Shown here: positions 47,059-54,768 of the stretch, piece after piece | How the letters are laid out: each line of letters opens with the position of its first letter | Position numbering within the stretch: position 1 is the stretch's first letter | Origin: Bacteroidales bacterium | GTDB lineage: Bacteria > Bacteroidota > Bacteroidia > Bacteroidales > UBA3824 | NCBI GenBank assembly: GCA_017535325.1 | Contig: JAFXUC010000029.1 | Coordinates: 78,878 to 142,877 of the forward strand | DNA: 64,000 bases | Direction of reading: 5' to 3' | Notes under the pieces: model-generated | Seen by the model: only the letters and a program-made list of their open reading frames with translations | What the model was told of the DNA's origin: nothing | The model's database searches: none | Translations under genes and position numbers: made by a program

Positions 47059-47970
47059 ATGGACACAAATTTTATAAGGACGGCTTTTAAACAGTCGATT
47101 GTCAACAAAATATTGATTATCAATATTGCTGTGTTTTTGTTTATTTCCGTGGCTGACGTTCTGTTTTATCTGTTTGGAATGCAAGGCTATATGGAATATC
47201 TCGCGGTGAAATATTTAGCGATGCCTGCCGCGCTTGACAAGTTGGCGTTCAGGTTTTACACGCCTTTGACGTATATGTTTTTGCACACGGATTTTTGGCA
47301 TATTTTTGCCAACATGCTGTGGCTCTTCTGCATAAAACAGATTTTGGAGTCGCTGTTAAACAACCGTCAGTTGCTTGGAGTTTATCTTTTGGGCGGACTT
47401 ACGGGAGCGGCTGTTTATCTCTTGAGTTACAATGTTTTTCCTGTGTTTCAAGCGGCTTTGCCGACTTCTGTTTGTTTGGGCGCGTCGGCGGCTGTAACGG
47501 CGTATATTGTTTTGATTGCCGTTTTGCAGCCTGATTACAGGGTTTTGTTTTTCGGAATTTTGCCGGTAACGTTCAAGTGGATAGCCCTTGCATACGTTGT
47601 GTTTGACGTTTTTCAGTTGACGGGCGGCAATGCGGGCGGACATTTTGCGCACTTGGGCGGCGCGTTGTTCGGCTTGTTGTTTGCCGTTAACCTCAAAAAA
47701 GGAAAAGACATAACCGTCGGTTTCAACAATCTGATTGACAAGATTGTGTCTCTGTTTTCGTTTTCTTCTACCAGAAGACGCCAGCCCGAAATGAAAGTCA
47801 GTTATCAAAATACAAAAGACGTCCGCGAAATGACTGACGCCGAGTTCAATCAAAACAAGGCCGAAGACCAAAAACGCACGGACGAGATTTTGGAAAAAAT
47901 TTCAAAATCCGGTTACGACAATTTGACAAAAGAAGAAAAAGCGTTTTTGTTTAGAATGAGCAGAAAATAA
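47059..47970 (+). CDS. Rhomboid family intramembrane serine protease 2 with a C-terminal DUF6576-like tail
   Basis: The 303-residue product has the rhomboid core with S143 in GASAAVTAYIV and H198 in HFAHLGGALFG, and FWHIFANMLWLF in the first loop. After the last helix there is a cytoplasmic tail of about 85 residues ending in a helical domain (EMTDAEFNQNKAEDQKRTDE, then GYDNLTKEEKAFLFRMS). That tail is typical of the DUF6576 domain found on Bacteroidota rhomboids. The pair with the preceding gene suggests two proteases of different specificity in one operon. Confidence 0.91.
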   Translation: MDTNFIRTAFKQSIVNKILIINIAVFLFISVADVLFYLFGMQGYMEYLAVKYLAMPAALDKLAFRFYTPLTYMFLHTDFWHIFANMLWLFCIKQILESLLNNRQLLGVYLLGGLTGAAVYLLSYNVFPVFQAALPTSVCLGASAAVTAYIVLIAVLQPDYRVLFFGILPVTFKWIALAYVVFDVFQLTGGNAGGHFAHLGGALFGLLFAVNLKKGKDITVGFNNLIDKIVSLFSFSSTRRRQPEMKVSYQNTKDVREMTDAEFNQNKAEDQKRTDEILEKISKSGYDNLTKEEKAFLFRMSRK

Positions 47971-47972
47971 AA

Positions 47973-49262
47973 ATGAGTACAGAACAAATTCGTAATATTG
48001 CTTCGCGCCAGCCCAATTTTTTGGCACTTACGCCGCTGATTGTCTTTCTTTTGGTGTATCTTGTTACATCGCTGATTTTCAACGATTTTTATAAAGTGCC
48101 GATAACTGTCGCGTTTATAGTTTCGGCTGTCTATGCAGTAGCAATTACAAGAAAACTTACTCTTAATCAGAGGATTACGCGGTTCAGCCGTGGCGCGGGA
48201 AACAAAAACATAATGCTGATGATTTGGATTTTCGTGCTTGCGGGCGCGTTTGCGCAGAGTGCGAAAACAACCGGCGGCGTTCAGGCTGCTGTTGACATCG
48301 CGCTTATGGTTCTGCCTGAAAATTTTCTGCTGCCGGGCATGTTTCTGACATCGTGTTTTATTTCGCTTGCGGTCGGCACTTCTGTCGGGACTATTGCCGC
48401 GCTTATGCCTGTCGCTGCGGGTATGGCATCTCAGACGGGTATTGATACCGCTCTGATGGCGGGCGTAATAACGGGCGGCGCATATTTCGGGGACAACCTG
48501 TCGTTTATTTCAGACACTACCGTCGTTGCGACAAAAACTCAGGGCTGCATGATGAAGGACAAATTCCGCGAAAATTTTATTATAGCCCTGCCCGCCGCGC
48601 TGATTACCGCCGTCATATATTTCTTTTTGGGACGCGGATATGCAGTCGGAGTGCCGCAGACGGATGTTGAGGTAATAAAAATTCTGCCTTACATTGCGGT
48701 TCTTGTTTTGGCGGTATGCGGTCTTAATGTTCTTGCTGTGCTTTTCTTAGGGACAGTTCTTGCCGGTCTTACGGGTATATTTACCGGCGGCTATGACTTT
48801 TTCGGCTGGCTCTCTGAGATGAGCGAAGGCATTCTCGGAATGTCAGAACTGATAATCGTTACGCTTTTGGCGGGCGGAATGTTGGAATTGATTCGCTACA
48901 ACGGCGGCATGGACTATCTTGTGGAAAAACTTTGCCGCAAAATTTCCGGACGGCGCAGCGCGGGATTCAGCATTGCGGCTCTGGTGTTTTTTGCCGACCT
49001 CTGCACCGCCAACAATACCGTCGCGATTATAACAGTCGGTCATCCGGCTTTGAAAATAGCCCAGAAATTCGGAATCAGCCCCAAACGCTCGGCAAGTATT
49101 CTTGATACTTTTTCATGTTTTGCCCAAGGTATAATTCCTTACGGTGCTCAGATGCTTTTGGCGGCGGGATTGTGCAAAATCGCGCCTTCTGAAATTACTC
49201 CGTATCTTTTTTATCCGTTTTTGTTGGGGATATGCGCATCGGTGGCGGTTTTTAGAAAATAA
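47973..49262 (+). CDS. NhaC family Na+/H+ antiporter
   Basis: The 429-residue product is a membrane transporter with about eleven helices. Conserved segments are IAALMPVAAGMASQTGIDTA, GGAYFGDNLSFISDTTVVAT and DLCTANNTVAIITVGHPALK, which match NhaC-type antiporters that exchange sodium (sometimes with malate or lactate) for protons in the inner membrane. It starts 2 bases after the second rhomboid gene, so it may be the last gene of the mutL-rhomboid transcript. The precise ions cannot be read from the sequence. Confidence 0.88.
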   Translation: MSTEQIRNIASRQPNFLALTPLIVFLLVYLVTSLIFNDFYKVPITVAFIVSAVYAVAITRKLTLNQRITRFSRGAGNKNIMLMIWIFVLAGAFAQSAKTTGGVQAAVDIALMVLPENFLLPGMFLTSCFISLAVGTSVGTIAALMPVAAGMASQTGIDTALMAGVITGGAYFGDNLSFISDTTVVATKTQGCMMKDKFRENFIIALPAALITAVIYFFLGRGYAVGVPQTDVEVIKILPYIAVLVLAVCGLNVLAVLFLGTVLAGLTGIFTGGYDFFGWLSEMSEGILGMSELIIVTLLAGGMLELIRYNGGMDYLVEKLCRKISGRRSAGFSIAALVFFADLCTANNTVAIITVGHPALKIAQKFGISPKRSASILDTFSCFAQGIIPYGAQMLLAAGLCKIAPSEITPYLFYPFLLGICASVAVFRK

Positions 49263-49274
49263 TTCAAAAAAAAT

Positions 49275-49305
49275 TTTGCCGTCCCGAAAAATATCCGTAT
49301 CTTTG
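49275..49305 (+). promoter_or_regulatory. Promoter of rpsO
   Basis: TTTG (49275-49278), a 19-base spacer and TATCTTTG (49298-49305) match the consensus. The leader to the start codon is about 38 bases. Confidence 0.75.
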
Positions 49306-49347
49306 CGCCCGTTACAATTGTAGAAATTTTATAAATAGTTAAAAATT

Positions 49348-49617
49348 ATGTATTTAGACGCTGAAAAGAAACAAGAGATTTTCACAACTTACGGAAAGTC
49401 TAATAAAGACACCGGCTCGGTTGAAAGCCAAGTTGCCTTATTTTCCTACCGTATTCAGCATTTGACCGAACACTTGAAAAACAACATTCACGATTTCGGT
49501 ACAAAAAGAGCATTGACAAAATTGGTAGGTAAAAGACGTTCACTCCTTGATTACCTCAAAGGAAAGGACATCGAAAGATATAGAGCATTGATTAAGGCTT
49601 TGAACCTTAGAAAGTAA
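49348..49617 (+). CDS. rpsO: 30S ribosomal protein S15
   Basis: The 89-residue product binds 16S rRNA early in assembly of the small subunit platform. The conserved core is TGSVESQVALFSYRIQHLTE, followed by the family segment around KRALTKLVGKRRSLLDYLKG. The length is exact for the family. It has its own promoter and terminator, with pnp following as in many bacteria. Confidence 0.97.
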   Translation: MYLDAEKKQEIFTTYGKSNKDTGSVESQVALFSYRIQHLTEHLKNNIHDFGTKRALTKLVGKRRSLLDYLKGKDIERYRALIKALNLRK

Positions 49618-49630
49618 TCTTAAAAAGTCT

Positions 49631-49662
49631 GAAAGGCTGTTTCACGCAGCCTTTCTTTTTTC
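49631..49662 (+). terminator. Terminator of rpsO
   Basis: GAAAGGCTG and CAGCCTTTC form a perfect 9-bp stem around a 7-base loop, followed by a T run. It ends 19 bases before pnp, so pnp probably depends on read-through. Confidence 0.82.
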
Positions 49663-49680
49663 AAAAAATTTTTTCTCACA

Positions 49681-51942
49681 ATGAATATTATTACCAAAGA
49701 AATAGCCCTTCCCGACGGACGTATTGTTACTATTGAAACCGGAAAACTCGCTAAACAGGCAGACGGTTCGGTTGTTTTGCGTCAGGGCAACACCGTACTT
49801 TTGGCAACGGTGTGTTCGGCAAAAGAATCAAACCCCGAGGCGGATTTTATGCCGCTGACGGTGGAATACCAAGAAAAATATTACGCAAACGGAAGATTTC
49901 CGGGCGGTTTCTTAAAACGTGAAGGTAAAGCCTCTGATTATGAGATTCTTACAGCCCGCCTTATTGACCGCGCTTTGCGTCCCCTTTTCCCGAAAGACTA
50001 TCACTCTGAAACTTTTGTAAATGTATATCTTCTCTCGGCAGACAAAGAGACAATGCCCGATGCTTACGCAGGACTTGCCGCTTCGTGCGCTTTAAGCGTT
50101 TCTGACGTGCCGATTCAGGAGCCGATTGCAGAGGTTAGAGTTGCAAGAGTTGACGGACAAATCGTTATCAACCCCACTTTTGAACAGACTGCAAAGGCTG
50201 ATATTGAGATGGTTGTCGGCGCAACTTACGACAATATCCTTATGGTTGAAGGCGAGATGAACGAGGTTTCGGAAGCCGAAATGTTGGAGGCTATCAAAGC
50301 CGCTCACGAGGCTATCAAACCTATGTGTCAGGCTCAGAAAGAAATGGCTCAGGAAAAAGGCGTTGTAAAACGTGAATACGAACCTGAAATTTCCGACCCC
50401 GAACTTCAACAGAAAATCAAAGACGAACTTTATCAAAAGATTTACGATACAGCAAAACAGGGTCTCGGCAAACAGGAAAGAGCAGAGGCTTTTGACAAAA
50501 TCGAACAGGATTTTATCGAAAGTTTGGGCTTGACCGAAGAGGAACTCGAAGAAAAACAGATACTTATCGACCGTTATTTCCACGACGAACTCCGCACTGC
50601 TGTCCGCCGCTTAATTCTTGACGAAGGCAAACGTTTAGATTCCCGTAAAACCGACGAAATCCGTCCGATTTGGTGCGAGGCTGACGTTTTACCGTCTGTT
50701 CACGGTTCGGCAATCTTTACCCGTGGTGAAACTCAATCACTTGCAACTTGTACTCTCGGAACAAAACTTGACGAGCAGATTATCGACAACGTTTTGGAGA
50801 CCGGCCGCAACAACTTCCTTCTTCACTACAACTTCCCCGCGTTTGCAACGGGCGAGGCAAAAGCCGCAAGAGGCGTTTCAAGACGTGAGGTAGGACACGG
50901 CAACTTGGCTCACAGAGCATTGAAAAAAGTTCTACCTTCAATCGAAGAGAATCCTTATACAATCCGCGTTGTTTCTGACATTTTGGAGTCTAACGGCTCT
51001 TCTTCAATGGCGAGCGTTTGCGGCGGCTGTTTGGCTTTGATGGACGCAGGCGTTAAAATCAAACGTCCCGTTTCAGGTATTGCAATGGGCTTGATAACCG
51101 ACACAGAATCAGATAAATACGCTGTTCTTTCGGATATTCTCGGCGACGAAGACCACTTAGGCGATATGGACTTTAAAGTAGCCGGAACGCCAGAAGGTAT
51201 TACGGCTTGTCAGATGGATATCAAAGTTGACGGTCTGAGTTACGAAATCCTTGCAAAAGCACTTCAACAGGCAAAAGAAGGTCGCGCACACATTTTGAAT
51301 ATTATGTTGCAGACCATCGACAAACCGAGAGAAGATTACAAACCGTTTGTTCCGAGAATGGAGAAATTCACGATTGCGAAAGACTACATCGGAGCGGTTA
51401 TCGGACCCGGCGGCAAGATTATTCAAGAAATTCAAGCGCAGACCAATTCAGTTATTACCATTGACGAGGTTGACGGCGTAGGAATCGTTTCTATTTCGGC
51501 TGTTAACAAGGAAGATATGGACGCAGCAGTTGCAAAAGTAAAAGCAATAGTTGCAGAGCCTGAAATCGGCGAAGTTTACAAAGGCGTTGTAAAATCGGTT
51601 GTAGAGTTTGGCGCATTTGTTGAAATTCTCCCCGGTAAAGAAGGACTTCTTCACGTTTCAGAAATAGATTGGAAACGTATTGAAAACGTCAGCGAAGTTT
51701 TGAAAGAAGGCGATGAAATCGACGTTAAACTTCTTGACATTGACAAGAAAACCGGCAAACTCAAACTTTCGCACAAAGTTTTGATTCCCAAACCCGAAGG
51801 TTACGTTGAAAGACCTGCGCGTCCGCAGGGTGAAAGACCTTTCAACCCCCGTCCCAACAACGGTGGTTTTGGCAGAGGTCCAAGAAACGACAACCGTCAG
51901 GGCGGCAACGGCGGTTTCCGTCCCAAAAAAGGTGAGTTTTAA
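49681..51942 (+). CDS. pnp: Polynucleotide phosphorylase
   Basis: The 753-residue product degrades RNA 3' to 5' with phosphate. Two RNase PH domains are present ([17 protein letters not shown] in the first; [18 protein letters not shown] and [17 protein letters not shown] in the second), then a KH domain ([15 protein letters not shown]) and an S1 domain ([20 protein letters not shown]). The last 40 residues are an Arg/Gly/Asn-rich tail ([18 protein letters not shown]), probably an RNA-contacting disordered end. A terminator follows. Confidence 0.97.
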   Translation: MNIITKEIALPDGRIVTIETGKLAKQADGSVVLRQGNTVLLATVCSAKESNPEADFMPLTVEYQEKYYANGRFPGGFLKREGKASDYEILTARLIDRALRPLFPKDYHSETFVNVYLLSADKETMPDAYAGLAASCALSVSDVPIQEPIAEVRVARVDGQIVINPTFEQTAKADIEMVVGATYDNILMVEGEMNEVSEAEMLEAIKAAHEAIKPMCQAQKEMAQEKGVVKREYEPEISDPELQQKIKDELYQKIYDTAKQGLGKQERAEAFDKIEQDFIESLGLTEEELEEKQILIDRYFHDELRTAVRRLILDEGKRLDSRKTDEIRPIWCEADVLPSVHGSAIFTRGETQSLATCTLGTKLDEQIIDNVLETGRNNFLLHYNFPAFATGEAKAARGVSRREVGHGNLAHRALKKVLPSIEENPYTIRVVSDILESNGSSSMASVCGGCLALMDAGVKIKRPVSGIAMGLITDTESDKYAVLSDILGDEDHLGDMDFKVAGTPEGITACQMDIKVDGLSYEILAKALQQAKEGRAHILNIMLQTIDKPREDYKPFVPRMEKFTIAKDYIGAVIGPGGKIIQEIQAQTNSVITIDEVDGVGIVSISAVNKEDMDAAVAKVKAIVAEPEIGEVYKGVVKSVVEFGAFVEILPGKEGLLHVSEIDWKRIENVSEVLKEGDEIDVKLLDIDKKTGKLKLSHKVLIPKPEGYVERPARPQGERPFNPRPNNGGFGRGPRNDNRQGGNGGFRPKKGEF

Positions 51943-51958
51943 AAATTAATGATTATAT

Positions 51959-51999
51959 AAATGCCCGGCTTTTTTTGACAAGGTCGGGCATTTTTTTGT
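51959..51999 (+). terminator. Terminator of pnp
   Basis: AAATGCCCGGC and GTCGGGCATTT pair with one G-U around a T-rich loop, followed by a T run. Confidence 0.82.
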
Positions 52000-52031
52000 G
52001 TGTATAATTAATATTAATTTAACATATATTC

Positions 52032-52063
52032 TTTGTTTTTAAATGTTTTTTACACTTACTTTG
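52032..52063 (+). promoter_or_regulatory. Promoter of the micro-ORF and attenuator leader
   Basis: TTTG (52032-52035), a 20-base spacer and TTACTTTG (52056-52063) match the consensus with one mismatch in the -7 box. Transcription should start near 52069. No other promoter is visible between here and the peptide gene at 52256, so this one probably serves 52256-53629. Confidence 0.6.
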
Positions 52064-52086
52064 CGGCATTAATAACAAAGATAACT

Positions 52087-52143
52087 ATGATTAAAGTAAC
52101 TCAAAATATAATAAAAGTACAGAATACTTTACGGGGGGGGTAA
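52087..52143 (+). CDS. Putative 18-residue leader peptide ending in a G8 tract
   Basis: The frame reads MIKVTQNIIKVQNTLRGG and stops at a TAA directly after eight consecutive G (52133-52140). It lies between a promoter and a strong terminator hairpin. No ribosome binding site of the Shine-Dalgarno type is seen, but this is normal in Bacteroidota. With nine G the frame would instead stay open to about 52230, through the terminator. A role as a leader peptide or slippage site is inference. Confidence 0.4.
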   Translation: MIKVTQNIIKVQNTLRGG

Positions 52144-52171
52144 AACTCAGTTCCCGTATTTTAAGATATAA

Positions 52172-52230
52172 ACAAAAATCCCTTGCGGACGGTAATACAA
52201 TGCTGTCCGCAAGGGATTTTTGTTTTTAGT
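52172..52230 (+). terminator. Perfect 19-bp terminator or attenuator hairpin
   Basis: ACAAAAATCCCTTGCGGAC (52172-52190) and its exact complement (52205-52223) enclose a 14-base loop, followed by a T-rich run. It lies 33 bases before the next gene with no promoter in between, so the downstream genes depend on read-through or anti-termination. From 51994 to 52255 there is otherwise only the promoter and the micro-ORF. Confidence 0.82.
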
Positions 52231-52255
52231 AATAATTTTAATTTTTTTTCATACG

Positions 52256-52417
52256 ATGAAAGAACAGATTCAAAAAGTCGTTAGTACACCGACGAGAAAA
52301 AAGTACGTTAAGCCCGATTTTGAGGTAATCGACCTCGAAGACACGCCGAAACTTTTGGCGGCAAGCGGACCGAACACAGGTGCAACCTTAGGTGCTTCAA
52401 ATTATCAATCTTGGTAA
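52256..52417 (+). CDS. Small peptide of 53 residues, KP-x-x-EV/LLAASG type, unknown function
   Basis: The product starts MKEQIQKVV and has a charged N-terminal part with KKYVKPDFEVIDLEDTPKLL, then AASGPNTGATLGASNYQSW. It has no signal peptide. Short Bacteroidales proteins with a YxKP-x-x-EV motif followed by a Leu-rich step and a Gly/Ser/Ala-rich tail are familiar, but have no proven function. The leader-core look resembles a peptide precursor. No maturation enzyme or exporter gene is adjacent. It is 18 bases upstream of the lipoprotein gene and surely co-transcribed with it. Confidence 0.7.
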   Translation: MKEQIQKVVSTPTRKKYVKPDFEVIDLEDTPKLLAASGPNTGATLGASNYQSW

Positions 52418-52435
52418 AAAAGGGAGGAAAAAGAA

Positions 52436-53629
52436 ATGAAAAGAACTTTTTTAAGAATTCTGCCTTTGGCAGTAGCCGTTTTGCTTGCAACCTCTTGCAG
52501 CAAAGACGAGAACAATGACAATGCAGTTGTAAACAACGGACAAGAAACCGTTCAGACTAAAACCTTGCCGATTTCAATTACGGTAAATCAAAAAGGTCTT
52601 TCAAAACTCAGTTGTACCGGCGATATGGAAGAGGATCTTCAACCGATTTTTGAGCCCGGTGATGAACTCAAAATTTATTATAAGGACGGCGGTTTGTTGA
52701 AGACGTTAGTGGTTGCAGAAGAAAATATCACTAATGACGGCAAAACTGCGGTCTTTGAAGGCGAAATCGTTGGTGGCGGACTTGTAGACGATGTGACAGA
52801 GTTAACCGCAAAAATAGGTACTCCGATTACAGCGGCAGTAACCGCAACTTCCCGTGAAGATGCTGTAAAAAAAGGCTGTTATCAGACAGCGGATTTTATA
52901 TATTCTGCTGAGGGAAACCATATTTCTTTGGAAGAACAAAACGCTTATATTGAAGTTGTTTGGAAAAACAAAGGCGGAGAAACTGTTAATTTTTCGATAG
53001 ACGGCAACCCTGTTACTTTGAATTTGAACGGCAGCGGACAAGGTTGGATAGTTGTTCCCGACGAAGTATCGCTTACATGTGAAGACCTTGGCATTACGGA
53101 GGCAAAAACGGCAGAAAAGGCTAATATTTACGGAATAATCCGTAAGTTTGTTCCCGACGGTTACGTTGACCTCGGCGTTGTATTGGACGATGGAACAGAA
53201 GTTTATTTTTCGAGCACTGTTACTTCTACGGGTGTTAAGTGGAGTGACAAAACTGATGAAGAACGAGCAGATTGGCCTACTGTTGATGAATTTGCAAACC
53301 TTGTATCTGATTGTTATTGGCGGTGGGACAATACACAAGGTCATAAAGGTTATTATGTTTTCAAAATTCATGCCGATGCGGATAAAGGTAAGATTACTAA
53401 TTCGAGCATTAATTATTCACCAAGTACTGCATATAGTATAGAGAACGACTCGTACATTTTTCTTCCGGTTTCAGATGGCAACTACGGCTATTACTGGTCG
53501 AGAGAGTCCGACGACGTTGACCTCGCGTTTTGTTTGTACTTCCTCGAGAACGACGTGTCCCCGGACAACTACCTCTATTCGAAGGACCGCGGTAAGCCGG
53601 GGGTTGTTACGGTTCGGCACAGCAATTAA
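52436..53629 (+). CDS. Lipoprotein with a C-terminal C-type-lectin-like (FISUMP/DUF1566-type) domain and a candidate DGR variable region
   Basis: The 397-residue product has a lipobox (LATSC, Cys 21), an N-terminal beta-rich region (about 40-230, fimbrillin-like in style) and a C-terminal domain beginning GYVDLGVVLDDGTEVYFS. This C-terminal part matches the FISUMP/DUF1566 lectin-like fold that usually ends in GFSVRPV; here the end is VVTVRHSN. From about residue 349 the text (YYWSRESDDVDLAFCLYF, then PDNYLYSKDRG) has the spacing of retroelement-diversified proteins, and the DNA there becomes markedly richer in G and C. It probably binds a ligand at the cell surface. Confidence 0.75.
   Translation: MKRTFLRILPLAVAVLLATSCSKDENNDNAVVNNGQETVQTKTLPISITVNQKGLSKLSCTGDMEEDLQPIFEPGDELKIYYKDGGLLKTLVVAEENITNDGKTAVFEGEIVGGGLVDDVTELTAKIGTPITAAVTATSREDAVKKGCYQTADFIYSAEGNHISLEEQNAYIEVVWKNKGGETVNFSIDGNPVTLNLNGSGQGWIVVPDEVSLTCEDLGITEAKTAEKANIYGIIRKFVPDGYVDLGVVLDDGTEVYFSSTVTSTGVKWSDKTDEERADWPTVDEFANLVSDCYWRWDNTQGHKGYYVFKIHADADKGKITNSSINYSPSTAYSIENDSYIFLPVSDGNYGYYWSRESDDVDLAFCLYFLENDVSPDNYLYSKDRGKPGVVTVRHSN
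53491..53625 (+). other. Candidate variable region (VR) of a diversity-generating retroelement target
   Basis: The last 45 or so codons of the lipoprotein switch to C- and G-ending codons (TCC, GAC, CTC, GCG, TTC, CCG, CGC), unlike the A/T-ending codons just upstream. They encode the exposed end of a lectin-like fold with WSRESDDVDLAFCLYF. Both features are typical of VRs copied from a GC-rich template repeat with AAC/TAC codons. No template repeat and no reverse transcriptase are present in this window. Confidence 0.55.
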
Positions 53630-53650
53630 CCATGCTTGAATGAATTTTAT

Positions 53651-53695
53651 AAAAAAACGATTGTCGAAATGCTTTTTTCGGTAGTCGTTTTTTTT
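53651..53695 (+). terminator. Terminator after the candidate DGR target
   Basis: AAAACGATTGTCGAAA and TTTTCGGTAGTCGTTTT pair imperfectly with G-U pairs around a short loop, followed by a T run. The T run merges with the -33 region of the next promoter. A hairpin just after a VR is also a known feature of DGR targets. Confidence 0.7.
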
Positions 53696-53724
53696 GCTGT
53701 TTTATCAAAAAATCATTATCTTTG
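53693..53724 (+). promoter_or_regulatory. Promoter of the Rpn-family gene
   Basis: TTTG (53693-53696), a 20-base spacer and TATCTTTG (53717-53724) match the consensus. It starts inside the T run of the preceding terminator. The spacer closely resembles that of the promoter at 6374-6405. Confidence 0.75.
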
Positions 53725-53758
53725 CCGTCAATAAATAACTCGAAAAACAATCCGCACC

Positions 53759-54706
53759 ATGGAATCAGAATTTCTCATACGTTTTGACTATGCCATTAAG
53801 CACATGCTTAGGGATAAGGCTAACTTCGGCATTTTGGAGGGCTTCATCGAAGTCTTTCTGAAAAAGAAATGCAAAATTATGGAAATTCTTGAAAGCGAAA
53901 GTAATCAGGACAACGCTGACGATAAATACAACCGTGTTGACATTAAGGCGGTAGATGAACAGGGCGAAATTTTCATTGTTGAGGTTCAGACCACACGTTA
54001 TACATATTATTTGGAACGTATACTTTACGGTGTTTCCAAAGCCGTAACGGAACAAATAGGTTCTGGCAGAGATTACGACAAAATTAAACAGGTTTTCTCT
54101 ATATCTATTGTTTATTATGATTTGGGTGTCGGCGACGATTATTTTTATGAGTGCAAATCTGATTTTATAGGTGTACACACGCACAATCCTTTGCAACTGA
54201 GCCGCAGGGAAGAACTTACCGTTGAGCAGATAAAGCAAATTAAAGACGAAACGGGTAAAGACCAAATGTACACTTATAAAAAGATAACATCGGGCGATGT
54301 TTTTCCGAGGTATTATCTTATAAGAATAAATGCTTTCCGCAAAGTCGTTGCCGATGCTATGGACGAGTGGATTAATTTTCTTAAAAACAACAGCATCAAA
54401 CCCGATACTACTGCTCCCGGTTTGGCTGAGGCGCGTAAAAAGTTGGTTTATGCCCGTATGTCCAAGGAAGAACAACTCCGTTATGACCGCCGCCTTGAAT
54501 CTCTTGTCAACGAAAAAGAGGCAATGTTTGAGTCGGAAATACGCGGCGAGGAAAGAGGTCTGAAAAAAGGCGAAAAACTCGGCATTGAAAAAGGTGAAAA
54601 ACAAAGAGCCGTAGAAACTGCCCGTATGATGAAAGCCGACAACGAACCTCTTGAAAAAATCATACGGTATTCAGGCTTAACAAAAGACGAAATTTTAGCC
54701 TTATAA
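53759..54706 (+). CDS. Rpn family PD-(D/E)XK nuclease/putative transposase
   Basis: The 315-residue product belongs to the Rpn/PDDEXK family of recombination-promoting nucleases, often annotated as transposases. The start has FDYAIKHMLRDKANFGILEG; the nuclease core has D61 region YNRVDIKAVDEQGEIFIVEV followed by QTTR. The C-terminal quarter is charged and helical (GEERGLKKGEKLGIEKGEK), ending in a small helical motif (IRYSGLTKDEILAL). Family members cut DNA and may move within genomes, but no inverted repeats or target duplications flank this gene. Many copies per genome are common in Bacteroidales. Confidence 0.88.
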   Translation: MESEFLIRFDYAIKHMLRDKANFGILEGFIEVFLKKKCKIMEILESESNQDNADDKYNRVDIKAVDEQGEIFIVEVQTTRYTYYLERILYGVSKAVTEQIGSGRDYDKIKQVFSISIVYYDLGVGDDYFYECKSDFIGVHTHNPLQLSRREELTVEQIKQIKDETGKDQMYTYKKITSGDVFPRYYLIRINAFRKVVADAMDEWINFLKNNSIKPDTTAPGLAEARKKLVYARMSKEEQLRYDRRLESLVNEKEAMFESEIRGEERGLKKGEKLGIEKGEKQRAVETARMMKADNEPLEKIIRYSGLTKDEILAL

Positions 54707-54722
54707 ATTCAAAAAAAATTTC

Positions 54723-54730
54723 TACCTTTG
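54723..54730 (+). promoter_or_regulatory. -7 promoter box of the C1 peptidase gene
   Basis: TACCTTTG fits TAnnTTTG and lies 38 bases before the start codon. No convincing -33 TTTG is seen at the right distance. Confidence 0.5.
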
Positions 54731-54768
54731 CATCTGATTTTTGGATTCATTAATTTTAAAAAACAAAA

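Noticed and set aside
52133-52140. Run of eight G as a sequencing error
   Set aside because: It cannot be excluded, but it lies in a spacer with a promoter and hairpin on either side and does not break a known gene, so I kept it as a finding to be checked with reads.
53765-54604. Open frame of 279 codons on the minus strand opposite the Rpn-family gene
   Set aside because: It mirrors the coding frame of the nuclease and has no promoter or family features of its own.
53759-54706. An insertion sequence around the Rpn-family gene
   Set aside because: The gene has its own host-type promoter, and I see no terminal inverted repeats or target duplication on its flanks.
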